A stretch of DNA of 64,000 nt from CAUUJV01 sp963545565 (GCA_963545565.1 CAUUJV010000001.1:186001-250000), one strand, 5' to 3'. Shown: positions 52,167 through 61,951, numbered from the stretch's first letter. Translations and numbers: made by a program. The notes: a model not told the origin generated them from the sequence alone.

Positions 52167-53090
52167 ATGACACTGCTTCAGCTTAAGTACATTATTAAAA
52201 TCGTGGAATGCGGCTCCATGAACGAGGCTTCCCATGCTTTGTATATTTCCCAGCCTGCTTTGAGTTCTGCCGTAAAAGAGCTTGAGCATGAGATGGGTAT
52301 TGAAATTTTTACTCGCTCATCTCAGGGTATTGCCTTAACGGTTGATGGAGCTGAATTTTTAACATATGCCCGTCAGATTCTTGATCAAGCTGAACTTCTT
52401 GAAGAACGTTATAAGCACACTACTCCTCGCAAACAGCTTTGCCAGGTTTCAACCCAGCACTATATGTTCGCTGTTGAAGCATTTGTGGAAATGATTAATT
52501 CAATTCAGTCTGATGAGTATGAGTTTTCTATTCGAGAGACTCGCACACGTGACATTATCAATTCTGTCGCTAACATGCAGTCTGAAATCGGTATTCTGTA
52601 TCTTTCTGATTTCAATAAAGATGTTATTGGTAAGCTCATCCGTGAGAAGCATCTAGAATTTCATCCACTTTTCAATGCGCAACTTCATGTATTCTTGTCT
52701 CGCGAGAATCCACTTGCGTCAAAAAACGTTGTCAATATGGATGATTTAAAGCCTTACCCATTTATTCAGTATGAACAAGGTGAAGAAGGTAGCTTCTATT
52801 TTGCCGAGGAGGCTGTGTGGCCTGATTACTCCCCTAAGCAAATCAATGTGACTGATCGTGCAACAATTTTGAACTTTATCGTTGGTTTGAATGGTTACAC
52901 AGTGTGCACAGGCATCGATAATGAGGACCTCAACACTGAGAAAATCGTTACTGTTCCTCTTGAATCTGATCAGTCTATGGCTGTGGGATGGATTTCAAAC
53001 GAACGCGCCAATCTGTCCAATGCTGCAAATAGCTACCTTGAAAAACTTAAGGAAGTGATATCAGGCCACGGCTACAAGCTCATTTCTTAA
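52167..53090 (+). CDS. LysR family transcriptional regulator
   Basis: The 307-residue protein has the N-terminal winged helix (LLQLKYIIKIVECGSMNEAS, ALYISQPALSSAVKELE) and a C-terminal effector domain of the periplasmic-binding-protein type (residues about 90-300). The helix-turn-helix is a good match to CysB/YeiE-like LysR members. The ligand cannot be told from sequence. It is convergent with the pyrimidine operon and ends 57 bases from pyrE, so a regulatory link to pyr genes is possible but not shown. The -10 box next to the ATG suggests leaderless translation. Confidence 0.88.
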   Translation: MTLLQLKYIIKIVECGSMNEASHALYISQPALSSAVKELEHEMGIEIFTRSSQGIALTVDGAEFLTYARQILDQAELLEERYKHTTPRKQLCQVSTQHYMFAVEAFVEMINSIQSDEYEFSIRETRTRDIINSVANMQSEIGILYLSDFNKDVIGKLIREKHLEFHPLFNAQLHVFLSRENPLASKNVVNMDDLKPYPFIQYEQGEEGSFYFAEEAVWPDYSPKQINVTDRATILNFIVGLNGYTVCTGIDNEDLNTEKIVTVPLESDQSMAVGWISNERANLSNAANSYLEKLKEVISGHGYKLIS

Positions 53091-53146
53091 TAAGCCTTGC
53101 AGCCGTTGACCCCGTGACCTCGGTTCTCTTATGCGCTCTCTCGTGC

Positions 53147-53860
53147 TTACGCGCCGTATTTTTTTAGATATGCGTGGAATGCGGCGATGCGTGTCTCATC
53201 CATAACTGGATTTCCCGCGTTGTCTGTCAATTTTTGGGCTGCAGCAAGAATCTCGCGTATGGAGGCAATTGCAAGAACTGGGAATCCAAATTCTTGCTGA
53301 ACGGCTTCTACTGCGGAAATATCAGAATCTTTAGTTTTTTCCATACGGTCAACCGAGAGCACGAGACCAACGATTTCAACATTTGAGGCTGCCTTGAGTT
53401 TAGGGATAACCTCACGCACAGCAGTTCCTGCGGTCATCACATCATCAACGAGAAGCACTTTCATGCCGTCTTCAAGCTGAGTTCCTACGAAGACACCTCC
53501 ATCACCATGGTCTTTCTTTTCCTTGCGATCAAAGGTATATCCAATGTTGTGTCCATGAGAATCCAAATTAATGGCAGTAGAAACAGCTAGAGGAATTCCC
53601 TTATATGCAGGGCCGAACACCGTGCCTATATCTGCAGGTAGAGTGCCTCGCTCAATAGCATTTTCAATAGTTGCAGCATAGAAAGCGCCAAGAGTGTTAA
53701 TACGCGAACCGTTGTTGAAAGAACCTGCATTGATAAAGTAAGGCGATTTACGGCCAGATTTTAAAGTGAAGTCGCCGAATTTGAGTGCTTCGCATGATAG
53801 AAGGAATGATGTGAATTCCTCCTGCATTGATGTATTTGTATTTACTGTGCTGGCTGCCAT
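53147..53860 (-). CDS. pyrE: Orotate phosphoribosyltransferase
   Basis: PyrE adds the ribose phosphate of PRPP to orotate, forming OMP. The 237-residue protein has KSGRKSPYFINAGSF at the N-terminus, FGPAYKGIPLAV, FDRKEKKDHGDGG (flexible loop with catalytic Lys) and the PRPP motif VLLVDDVMTAGTAVRE. It is the last gene of the operon and overlaps pyrD by 19 bases, so translational coupling is likely. Length fits the family, with a slightly extended N-terminus. No terminator is obvious in the 56-base gap to the convergent LysR gene. Confidence 0.95.
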   Translation of the reverse strand: MAASTVNTNTSMQEEFTSFLLSCEALKFGDFTLKSGRKSPYFINAGSFNNGSRINTLGAFYAATIENAIERGTLPADIGTVFGPAYKGIPLAVSTAINLDSHGHNIGYTFDRKEKKDHGDGGVFVGTQLEDGMKVLLVDDVMTAGTAVREVIPKLKAASNVEIVGLVLSVDRMEKTKDSDISAVEAVQQEFGFPVLAIASIREILAAAQKLTDNAGNPVMDETRIAAFHAYLKKYGA

Positions 53861-54849
53861 GCTTTTCCTTCCGCTAATGTTTTGCTCAATTCTGGACGTT
53901 CGTTAAGTAATGCTTCGAGTTTGCATGCTACGCGCAGTGGAGCTACAGGGTCAAGCAGTGCTGCTGCGCCTACCTCTACCGCGTTTGCACCAGCGTAGAG
54001 AAATTCAAGGGCGTCTTCACCGCAGCTAACGCCACCAATGCCGATGATTGGAATATCTGGGAACTTGCGACGCACTTTATACACGAAAGCTACTGCCATC
54101 GGGTGTATTGCTGGTCCAGAAACACCGCCTGTAATATTGGCTAAGATTGGCTTGCCAGTGCGGATATCGATACGCATTCCTACGAAGGTATTAATCATAC
54201 TTAACGCATCAGCACCATTCTCAACTGCTGCTTGGGCAATGGGGAGAATATCGGTGATATTAGGTGTGAGCTTAACAATCAGTGGCTTATCGGTTAACGG
54301 ACGAAGCTTTTTCATCAAACGCTCCAACGCTACTGGATCAGAGCCAACCGATGTTCCAGACTTCACATTTGGGCAGGAAACATTGATTTCCAACATATCT
54401 GGATTAGCTTTATCAAGTTTCTCTACAACTTGCGCATAATCTTCATCGCTATGGCCTGCCACATTTGCAACCACAGTTGCACCAAGAGCCTTAAGCTTTG
54501 GTAAATCATCAATGAGATAATGGTCAACACCAGGATTCTGCAAGCCCACAGAATTTACTGTGCCAGCCGGAGTTTCTGCGGTGCGAGGAGTTGGATTACC
54601 CTCCCATGGGATAGGAGAAACACCTTTTGTTGTCACTGCACCAAGTCGAGAAACATCATAAAATCGCGAGCATGCTTCAAAATTAAAAGTGCCTGATGCA
54701 GTGCCAACTGGATTCTTCCAATGAACGCCGGCAACATAAGTGTCATGAGTAAAAGTCATAGGAGCTAAAGCGTCAAAACCCATATGAGTATTCGCGAGTT
54801 CAGCAGAAGTTGCATCAGATAAATCAGCGCCAAAAGTTATAGCGGTCAT
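53842..54849 (-). CDS. pyrD: Dihydroorotate dehydrogenase, class 1B catalytic subunit
   Basis: PyrD oxidises dihydroorotate to orotate. The adjacent pyrK shows it is the NAD-dependent class 1B type (PyrDB). The 335-residue FMN barrel has NPVGTASGTFNF, NSVGLQNPGVD, EINVSCPNVKSG with the catalytic Cys, KLTPNITD, NTFVGMRIDI and the C-terminal FMN phosphate loop IIGIGGVSCGEDALEFLYAGA. About 30 extra residues precede the family core. It starts 10 bases after pyrK and overlaps pyrE. Confidence 0.95.
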   Translation of the reverse strand: MTAITFGADLSDATSAELANTHMGFDALAPMTFTHDTYVAGVHWKNPVGTASGTFNFEACSRFYDVSRLGAVTTKGVSPIPWEGNPTPRTAETPAGTVNSVGLQNPGVDHYLIDDLPKLKALGATVVANVAGHSDEDYAQVVEKLDKANPDMLEINVSCPNVKSGTSVGSDPVALERLMKKLRPLTDKPLIVKLTPNITDILPIAQAAVENGADALSMINTFVGMRIDIRTGKPILANITGGVSGPAIHPMAVAFVYKVRRKFPDIPIIGIGGVSCGEDALEFLYAGANAVEVGAAALLDPVAPLRVACKLEALLNERPELSKTLAEGKAWQPAQ

Positions 54850-54858
54850 AATGAGTTC

Positions 54859-55749
54859 TTACTCCCATCCCAATTCATCAAGTGTAAACATCGGGCCATC
54901 AAGACAGACTTTCTTCAAACCGTCTGTGGTTGGAGTTACACACACAACGCAGGTTCCATATCCGCAGCCCATTCGAGCTTCAAGGCTCATTTGTGCGTCA
55001 ATCGTGTGCTCGCGTGCCCAGTGAGCAACAGCTTTCATCATTGGCATTGGTCCGCATGAAAGAATTGTGATGTTACGCAAATCACTGGAAGAACCAGTGG
55101 AAGTCTCAACATCAGAAGCTGCTGCCGATTCGTGCTGCTCGAACCACTGATCAAGCAGAGTGATTACATTACCATTTTCGTCTTCGATAGACATTACCTC
55201 ATCGGTATAGCGAGCCACATAAGGGTCAGCAAAATGGACGTTGCGATATCCGAAAAGTGCTGTTGCATGAGCATCATCACGGCTTTGCAGAGTTTGAGCA
55301 GCAGAAATAAGAGGAGGGACTCCAAGCCCGCCTCCTACGAGTAGATATTCGCCAGATTGGGAAATATCGAATGGGCGACCGAGGGGACCAAGAATGTCAA
55401 TGGTCTCCCCAACTTTCTTATCCCTAAATTCCTTTGTTCCTTCACCAATCACAGCAAAGATAAAGCTGACTTCATCACCAGAGACATCGCATATACCGAA
55501 AGGGCGCGGGCTAAGCTTCTGCGCATCGCTCGTGTAAAGGTTTGCAAACTGTGCTGGCTGAGCGTGGTGAGTAATATAGGCGTCACGTACAGTTAAGCGT
55601 ACAACTGCCGGCGCAATTTCTTCATTTGAAATAATTGGGACGGTTCTGCGTGATGGTAGGTAATGAGGCTCTGTAGAACTAACGCTTGCTATGGTGCCTG
55701 TACTGCCTGTTGAAGGATTTTGGGTTTTAATGAATCCTGAGGTTCTCAC
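54859..55749 (-). CDS. pyrK: Dihydroorotate dehydrogenase electron transfer subunit
   Basis: PyrK passes electrons from PyrD to NAD through FAD and a 2Fe-2S cluster. The 296-residue protein has an FAD-binding barrel (SPRPFGICDVSGDEVSF), the nucleotide-binding region (LLVGGGLGVPPLISAAQ) and a C-terminal iron-sulfur segment MGCGYGTCVVC followed by a later Cys in KKVCLDGP, giving four ligands. The N-terminus overlaps the end of pyrF by 23 bases. The presence of all four cysteines suggests a working electron-transfer chain. Confidence 0.94.
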   Translation of the reverse strand: MRTSGFIKTQNPSTGSTGTIASVSSTEPHYLPSRRTVPIISNEEIAPAVVRLTVRDAYITHHAQPAQFANLYTSDAQKLSPRPFGICDVSGDEVSFIFAVIGEGTKEFRDKKVGETIDILGPLGRPFDISQSGEYLLVGGGLGVPPLISAAQTLQSRDDAHATALFGYRNVHFADPYVARYTDEVMSIEDENGNVITLLDQWFEQHESAAASDVETSTGSSSDLRNITILSCGPMPMMKAVAHWAREHTIDAQMSLEARMGCGYGTCVVCVTPTTDGLKKVCLDGPMFTLDELGWE

Positions 55750-56713
55750 TCAAATTACCTTTCATTTCGAGTGCTGCTGTGCGAGCTGCTTGGGCAACAA
55801 TATCAAGAGCAGCGGTCTTAGAAGCGCTTACTTGGTCTGCTATTTGTGCTTTATCAGATTTTTTCCATGCTCCGATAATTCCGCGAGAAGAGCTGATGAT
55901 TGCTCCCCTACCATCAGGATCCAAAAGATTCATAACGTCTTGAGCCGTACCGCCTTGAGCACCATAACCCGGCACAAGGAACATAGTGTGGGGCATGCGA
56001 GCGCGAATATCTTCAGCAAGCTCAGGATGTGTAGCGCCCACAACTGCACCAACGTGAGAGTATCCATATTTACCGCGACTGGACTCGCCCCATTCTTCAA
56101 TAAGCTCAGCAACGTGGGCGTAGAGTGGTTGATTTTTGCCCTCGACTACTACGTCTTGAAGTTGACTGCTTGAAGGATTTGATGTTTTCGCAAGCACAAA
56201 AATATCTTTTTGAGCTGATAGTGCAGCTTCGATAAATGGTTTAATACCATCGACACCTAAATATGGGTTAACAGTAACAGCATCCTCATGCCAAAGAGCG
56301 TCTCCAGTAGACTCAGCAAGTTTAACAAGATTTTCGTTATCGTGAATGCCGGAAAGTGAAGCGAATCCGCTCAAATGAGTTGCGTACGCGCTTGCTGTGC
56401 TGCCAATATCACCACGTTTTACATCCCCCAGAACATAGAGACCTTGGGAGACTGCATACGCATTTGTGCGAGCATAAACTGAAACACCGGCAACTCCAAG
56501 AGCCTCGTACATAGCAACCTGAGGCTTTACAGCAGGAACAATATCTTTGATTGCGTCAATAATTGCCACGTTAAAGTCATAATAAACTTCAGCCAAATCC
56601 TCGATTGACGATACATCATTGAGCACTGAACGTGGAATAAGAGCTGGAGTAGGGTCTAACCCGACAACACTTGGGTTGCCACTTTTTTCGATTGCTTCTA
56701 TAAGACGATCCAT
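55727..56713 (-). CDS. pyrF: Orotidine 5'-phosphate decarboxylase, type 2
   Basis: PyrF decarboxylates OMP to UMP. The 328-residue size and motifs belong to the longer subfamily 2 found in actinobacteria: SVVGLDPTP, AVKPQVAMYEALG, the catalytic DVKRGDIGSTASAYA (Lys-Asp pair), VNPYLGVDGIKPF and FLVPGYGAQGG. GGGAAG precedes the ATG. It lies between pyrC and pyrK in the operon, with its stop inside the pyrK start region. Confidence 0.95.
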   Translation of the reverse strand: MDRLIEAIEKSGNPSVVGLDPTPALIPRSVLNDVSSIEDLAEVYYDFNVAIIDAIKDIVPAVKPQVAMYEALGVAGVSVYARTNAYAVSQGLYVLGDVKRGDIGSTASAYATHLSGFASLSGIHDNENLVKLAESTGDALWHEDAVTVNPYLGVDGIKPFIEAALSAQKDIFVLAKTSNPSSSQLQDVVVEGKNQPLYAHVAELIEEWGESSRGKYGYSHVGAVVGATHPELAEDIRARMPHTMFLVPGYGAQGGTAQDVMNLLDPDGRGAIISSSRGIIGAWKKSDKAQIADQVSASKTAALDIVAQAARTAALEMKGNLSENLRIH

Positions 56714-56734
56714 TTTTTTACTTCCCTAAAAGCA

Positions 56735-58204
56735 TTACATTAAAGCGTTATATACGAGCGCGCCGCCAATAATCGTAGCCTTCGCCTGTCCAGTGACGGC
56801 CCAACGGTTAAATGGCGTATTACGAGCTTTTGAAACAAATTCTGTTGAATCAATTGTCCACTCGGTTGAATTATCCAAAATGACTAAATCAGCAGCTTGT
56901 GAAGTCACAGAGCTATCTTCAAAATCGAGTACGAATCGAGAAAATGGGCCAGTTGTTTCACTTGGCTTGCCATCATCAGAATGAATTTCTGAATCTGCAG
57001 ATGTGAGGTCAATGATTCCGTCTGCATCAGTTTTGGTACGAGCAGCCTGTGAAATATCAAAGACTGCGGATCCTAGAAGTTCAGCAGGCTTCACAGACAT
57101 GAGCTCAATAAGACGTTGTGCAGTAATCAGTCCAGTCTTCACAAGAGCCGTGTATAAAACTGGATACGCTGTTTCCAAACCAATGATTCCATTTGGAGCA
57201 CTCATCATCCCAGCAGCTTTTTCTTCTACAGTATGTGGTGCGTGATCTGTGGCAATCATGTCAACCGTACCATCAACTACAGCTTGAACAGTTGCTTGGC
57301 GGTCAGCTTCACTATGTAGAGGAGGATTCATTTTGGCGTATGTACCATATCTTTCAACAGCTGAATCATTCAAAGTTATGTAGTGAGGAGCTGTTTCACA
57401 GGTGATATTTATTCCCTCTGCTTTAGCTGATCTAATTGCTTCAAAAGATTCAGCTGTACTAACGTGCTGGAGATGAACGTGCAGCCCTGTGCGTCGAGCC
57501 AAATCAATATCGCGATTGATAATGGTCAGCTCAGTAGAGGCTGGAATTCCGGGCAATCCGAGACGGGCAGACACTTCCCCATCGTTCATTACGCCTGAAT
57601 CATGATGTTCGCAGTGATCAATAAATGGAATATGCGCATGACTAGCTGCTGCTGCAACATCATCCAAAATTCCATCAGTTACAGCAGAACCGTCATCGCT
57701 CGAAGCAATCACAGGATGTGCGAATTGAGACTTTCCGCTTGGCAGCGCATGTTCCCAGTCTTCATATTTAGATGCTGCTCTGCCTTCACGGCCAATAGAG
57801 GAACTTGCGCACAGAGCATAGCGCACAGGCAGAGTTACATGGTTTGCATCTTCATATTTATCAAGGTAATCAAGACTACTTGAATACCCGTTCACGCCTT
57901 CCTCAATGGGTACCCCGTCAAGAGCAGGAATTGTATTTGGCATGATGAGCACGCCAGTGTATCCACCAGCTGCGGCAGATTGGGCACCAGAGACCATATC
58001 CTCTTTCTTGGTCTGACCTGGATCACGGAAATGCACATGTGGATCGCGCAATCCTGGAGCAACCGTCAGCCCACTGCAGTCAATATCTAAATCACGTTCA
58101 GCTGCCACTCGTAGTGTGACAATCTCGTTACTGTTCCACACGCTGAGATTACGCAATATTGCGGTGTGAGTTCCTCGCGCTTGTGCAAATTCTCCATACG
58201 CCAT
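56735..58204 (-). CDS. pyrC: Dihydroorotase, class I
   Basis: PyrC cyclises carbamoyl aspartate to dihydroorotate. The 489-residue amidohydrolase has the metal-binding DPHVHFRDPG, MPNTIPALDG, and HCEHHD, HLQHVSTAESF, and the catalytic Asp in ATDHAPHT. An acidic insertion of about 40 residues (around ADSEIHSDDGKPSE, residues about 400-440) makes it longer than the usual 425-445. ATG 58204 is preferred, because AAGGA is six bases before it. ATG 58210 has none. It starts 61 bases after the end of pyrI. Confidence 0.95.
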   Translation of the reverse strand: MAYGEFAQARGTHTAILRNLSVWNSNEIVTLRVAAERDLDIDCSGLTVAPGLRDPHVHFRDPGQTKKEDMVSGAQSAAAGGYTGVLIMPNTIPALDGVPIEEGVNGYSSSLDYLDKYEDANHVTLPVRYALCASSSIGREGRAASKYEDWEHALPSGKSQFAHPVIASSDDGSAVTDGILDDVAAAASHAHIPFIDHCEHHDSGVMNDGEVSARLGLPGIPASTELTIINRDIDLARRTGLHVHLQHVSTAESFEAIRSAKAEGINITCETAPHYITLNDSAVERYGTYAKMNPPLHSEADRQATVQAVVDGTVDMIATDHAPHTVEEKAAGMMSAPNGIIGLETAYPVLYTALVKTGLITAQRLIELMSVKPAELLGSAVFDISQAARTKTDADGIIDLTSADSEIHSDDGKPSETTGPFSRFVLDFEDSSVTSQAADLVILDNSTEWTIDSTEFVSKARNTPFNRWAVTGQAKATIIGGALVYNALM

Positions 58205-58264
58205 AGTCATTCCTTAGAAGAAAGTAGGTTATGTAGCATCAAATGGCTTTAGATGACTTTCTTT

Positions 58265-58693
58265 TTAGAGTTTTGCTTCCTCGTCGCAGTAGTCACAGCG
58301 ATATTCCACTTCATTCGAACCATTGGGAATGACGAGATGGAATAGCTGATCCAAACCGCGCTCAGAAGATGTTACGCAGCGAGGATTTGCACACTTAATA
58401 ACGTTCTTCACATGAGCAGGACGCTTTGGAGTAAGCTTTTTAACGATTGAGCCACCCTGCACAACGTTGACAGTTGCCTGCTTCGCTACAAGCGCTAGAA
58501 CACTCAAATCGATGTCTGTATGCCCCTCAATTTTGACAATATCTTTAGAACCATATGTTTTGCTCGTTGTATTCATGATTAGAGCAAGAGTATTTTTACG
58601 AGGATCGATATTGAGATATTCAAGAACTTTCAATGCCATACCTGCAGGAACATGGTCAATGATGATTCCGTCATTAATGCTAGTAACTTCCAT
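58265..58693 (-). CDS. pyrI: Aspartate carbamoyltransferase regulatory subunit
   Basis: PyrI binds CTP and ATP and tunes the catalytic trimer PyrB. The 142-residue protein has an N-terminal nucleotide-binding domain (GIIIDHVPAGMALKVLEYL, about 95 residues) and a zinc domain with four cysteines (CANPRC and CDYC) at the C-terminus. The stop of pyrB and the start of pyrI share one base. PyrI is uncommon outside enterobacteria and archaea, but is known in bifidobacteria, so allosteric control by CTP is likely here. Confidence 0.95.
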   Translation of the reverse strand: MEVTSINDGIIIDHVPAGMALKVLEYLNIDPRKNTLALIMNTTSKTYGSKDIVKIEGHTDIDLSVLALVAKQATVNVVQGGSIVKKLTPKRPAHVKNVIKCANPRCVTSSERGLDQLFHLVIPNGSNEVEYRCDYCDEEAKL

Positions 58694-59697
58694 TAGGCAT
58701 GAACCTCCATAGTGTTCAAAGAGTTCTCATCAAAACCGGATATCGGGTCTCCGAGGACAGAGCTTTCCAATGCCATGCGCATCAACATGCCATTTTTTAC
58801 TTGCTCGAAATAAGCTGCACGCGGGTCGTTATCCACGTCAATATGAATCTCGTTAACGCGAGGAAGTGGGTGCAGAACAGCCATATCTGCCTTGCCCAGA
58901 GCCATCTTTGCTGGGTCGAGAATATAAGTGTCGCGCAAACGCAGATAATCATCTTCATTGAAGAAACGCTCCTGCTGCACGCGAGTCATGTACAACACGT
59001 CAAGATCGCCAATAACGTCTGTCAATTCACGCACCTCGGTGAAAGTACAATTTTCTGTAGCTCGAATACGATCCAGCACATACTTAGGAGTCTTGAGCTC
59101 ATCGGGGCTGATAAGAATAAAATCAACATTTCCAAAGCGGCACAATGTTTCAATGAGTGAGTGAACTGTGCGGCCGAAAGTTAAATCACCACATAAACCT
59201 ACAGTGAGGTGATCCACGCGGCCGAATCGAGACTGAATAGTCGCTAAATCGGCAAGAGTTTGGGTTGGATGCATGTGGCCACCGTCACCTGCATTAATTA
59301 CTGGAATTGTTGCCGCGCTAGATGCCACAAGAGCAGCGCCTTCTTTTGGATGACGAATTGCAGCAATATCCGCATAGTTAGAAACAGTTTTCAAAGTGTC
59401 AGCAATGGATTCACCCTTAGATGCAGACGATTGCTGAGTGCCAGCAAAACCAATTACCTGGCCGCCCAAGCGCAACATTGCAGTTTCAAAACTTAAACGA
59501 GTGCGCGTACTTGGCTCGTAGAAAAGAGTTGCAAGCACTCTACCATCACATGTGTGCGCACACTCACGACGATGTGCATCAATATACTGAGCTTTTGCAA
59601 GAAGATAACTAATCTGGTTCTCGGATAAATCATCCAGAGTCACCACGCTTTTCCCAATAAATTCACTGATGGAAACGGACGAATAATCGATTGTCAT
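58693..59697 (-). CDS. pyrB: Aspartate carbamoyltransferase catalytic subunit
   Basis: PyrB condenses carbamoyl phosphate and aspartate, the first pyrimidine-specific step. The 334-residue protein has the carbamoyl phosphate site FYEPSTRTRLSFETAML, GDGGHMHPTQTLAD, GDLTFGRTVHSL, TRVQQERF (in YMTRVQQERF) and HPLPRVNEI. It is the first gene of the pyr operon, in the order B-I-C-F-K-D-E. The ribosome binding site is GAAAGGCGAG before ATG 59697. The 185-base gap to the divergent antiporter must hold the operon promoter. I see no PyrR-type attenuator there. Confidence 0.97.
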   Translation of the reverse strand: MTIDYSSVSISEFIGKSVVTLDDLSENQISYLLAKAQYIDAHRRECAHTCDGRVLATLFYEPSTRTRLSFETAMLRLGGQVIGFAGTQQSSASKGESIADTLKTVSNYADIAAIRHPKEGAALVASSAATIPVINAGDGGHMHPTQTLADLATIQSRFGRVDHLTVGLCGDLTFGRTVHSLIETLCRFGNVDFILISPDELKTPKYVLDRIRATENCTFTEVRELTDVIGDLDVLYMTRVQQERFFNEDDYLRLRDTYILDPAKMALGKADMAVLHPLPRVNEIHIDVDNDPRAAYFEQVKNGMLMRMALESSVLGDPISGFDENSLNTMEVHA

Positions 59698-59882
59698 AAG
59701 CTCGCCTTTCAGATAGAACTAAGGCGGACACAACTGCGTCGTGACCTAATCAAATTTAAGCCACCAAGACGACAAAACACACCATGGAACAGACAACTCA
59801 GAGTAGAAGACCATTCAGTACAATAAAAGTGGTATAGCCCTGCTAAATCAAACCGAACCAAAAAACAAATACGAAAGCTTTC

Positions 59883-61919
59883 ATGGATACACTGACTCTC
59901 ATCGTCCAAATTATGGTGGCTGTGCTGATTTCAACAATGCTCAGCCCGTTCATTCCGCGAGTTTCGCTTCCACTCGTACAAGTTGCTCTTGGCATAGCAT
60001 GGTATTTCACACCGTTCCTACCCAACGTGAATCTAGACAGCGATCTCTATATGATTCTGTTCATCACTCCCCTGTTATTTCATGAAGCTAAAGAATCATC
60101 ACGAGGTTCCCTAAAACGCACTTTGACGATTTCTCTTTCGCTTGCCGTTGGGCTTGTGCTGTTTTCTATTGGAACTACTGGTGTTATTTTGCATAATCTA
60201 TGGCCGGCTATTCCTTTGGCGGCTGCTTTCGCAATCGGTGCTGCGCTCGGACCAACAGATGCCGTAGCAGTTTCACAGATGCAAAAAGAAGCTCAACTAT
60301 CAGATAGACAAATGTCAGTGTTGAGTACAGAGAGTTTATTCAATGATGCTGCAAGCATTGTGAGCTTCCAATTTGCTATTTCTGCCCTATCTGGTGCAGA
60401 TTTTTCTGCTGCTCATTTCAGCCTTTCAGTAATAAATAGTTTTGTGATTGGTGCTGCACTCGGCGCTGCTTTGGGATTCTGTCTCAATGTTCTGATGAGA
60501 TTTTTGCGCCGGCATCGTTTGGAAACTACTACAACACGCATCACAATTGAGCTTATTTTTCCTCTTATGACGTATGCGCTCGCAGAGCATATTGAAGTTT
60601 CCGGCGTAATAGCTGTGGTTGCTGCTGGCTTAGTACTGAGTTATCACCGTGTGGGAATTGGCGGCGATGTAGCACGTACCAACATGGTTTCGTCTTCTGT
60701 GTGGTCGGTAGTGGCAAATAGCCTCAACGGCTCTGTTTTCGTGTTACTCGGAATTGAGCTTCCGCTAGCTATGCGTTCAAGTATTGTGAGCTCATACGTG
60801 AGCACACGCAGGCTCGTAGTAGTTGTGCTGCTTTTAACCGTTGTTGCCCTTCTACTTCGGTTCTTGTGGATCAGCGCGATGCTGCGTTTAACCCGGGATG
60901 AGAAGACTGGTAAACGCAGACCAATGACTCCTCAGCGTTGGCATTCAGCAGCGGTGATGACTTTTGGTGGTGCGAAGGGTACTATTTCCCTTATTTTGGC
61001 ATTTAGTCTTCCATCCTCACTCGATATGAACGGTGAATTCCCTATTCGAAGTGCCCTACTTTTTATAGCTGCCTTATATATTTTGATTTCTCTAATTCTT
61101 GCAAACATTATTCTTCCCCTACTCGCACCAAAAACGAGTGATGAGTCTGGTCAGGAATTTGCGGCAGCGAATAACATAATGCTCAATCGCACTATCTCAG
61201 CTATTAGTGGGCTCAGCACTTCGAGTAATCATGCAGCTGTGGCGACTATTATGCGTAGTTATGCTGCGCGCATCGAACGGCACAATGGCACTGTTCTCAC
61301 TGAGCAACAGCAGGAAGATTTACGCTCACTGCGCGTTCGGATTATTGAATGGCAGAAAGATTGGCTCGACACACGTGAATCTGAATACATGATGAATAAT
61401 GATGAGAAACGTGCGGATGCGGCTCAAAGATTAATGGTGTCTATTGATAGCTCCCTTGCTCATGATTCATTGAAACATCACTCTCCTGCTAGTCGCTACG
61501 CGCACTACATCTACCAATGGCTGCGCGTTCGTATGCATGATGCGCGTGCACGGTTTAATCGCCTTCCAACAGTAGATGATGATTCTGCGTTGATTGATAT
61601 GCATGTGGAACTTTTACAGGCTACTATTCGACATCTTTACGATTTAATGTCACAGCCGGACGTCAAAACTACCTCAGCAAATATACTTATCAATGAGTAT
61701 CGTTCCCTAATCCGTGGGCTTCGCGGTACCCATTTAAGTGCAAAAGAGCGTACAGAATTTGGTAAGCAGGTTTCACAAGTGCGTGCACAAGCTTTTCAGT
61801 TAGAACTAGAAACCATTCGAACTATGCTTGAGGAGCAAGAAATCACGCGAGATCAGGCGCGCCGTATGCGAGATAATGTGCACCTCATGCAGTCTGAGAT
61901 TGCTTATACGAGAGACTAA
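59883..61919 (+). CDS. Na+/H+ antiporter, CPA1 (NhaP) family
   Basis: A membrane cation/proton antiporter of 678 residues. The first 415 or so hold about 12 hydrophobic helices with the functional motifs GPTDAVAVSQMQ and STESLFNDAASIVSF, whose Asp and Asn-Asp pair carry the exchange, and MTFGGAKGTISLILAF. The C-terminal 260 residues are a soluble, helix-rich, charged domain typical of NhaP-type proteins. Whether Na+ or K+ is exchanged cannot be read from sequence. It is divergent from pyrB. The stop is 32 bases from glnE on the opposite strand. Confidence 0.92.
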   Translation: MDTLTLIVQIMVAVLISTMLSPFIPRVSLPLVQVALGIAWYFTPFLPNVNLDSDLYMILFITPLLFHEAKESSRGSLKRTLTISLSLAVGLVLFSIGTTGVILHNLWPAIPLAAAFAIGAALGPTDAVAVSQMQKEAQLSDRQMSVLSTESLFNDAASIVSFQFAISALSGADFSAAHFSLSVINSFVIGAALGAALGFCLNVLMRFLRRHRLETTTTRITIELIFPLMTYALAEHIEVSGVIAVVAAGLVLSYHRVGIGGDVARTNMVSSSVWSVVANSLNGSVFVLLGIELPLAMRSSIVSSYVSTRRLVVVVLLLTVVALLLRFLWISAMLRLTRDEKTGKRRPMTPQRWHSAAVMTFGGAKGTISLILAFSLPSSLDMNGEFPIRSALLFIAALYILISLILANIILPLLAPKTSDESGQEFAAANNIMLNRTISAISGLSTSSNHAAVATIMRSYAARIERHNGTVLTEQQQEDLRSLRVRIIEWQKDWLDTRESEYMMNNDEKRADAAQRLMVSIDSSLAHDSLKHHSPASRYAHYIYQWLRVRMHDARARFNRLPTVDDDSALIDMHVELLQATIRHLYDLMSQPDVKTTSANILINEYRSLIRGLRGTHLSAKERTEFGKQVSQVRAQAFQLELETIRTMLEEQEITRDQARRMRDNVHLMQSEIAYTRD

Positions 61920-61951
61920 GGCACATAGAGAGCTATACAAGTTTAGGAAGC

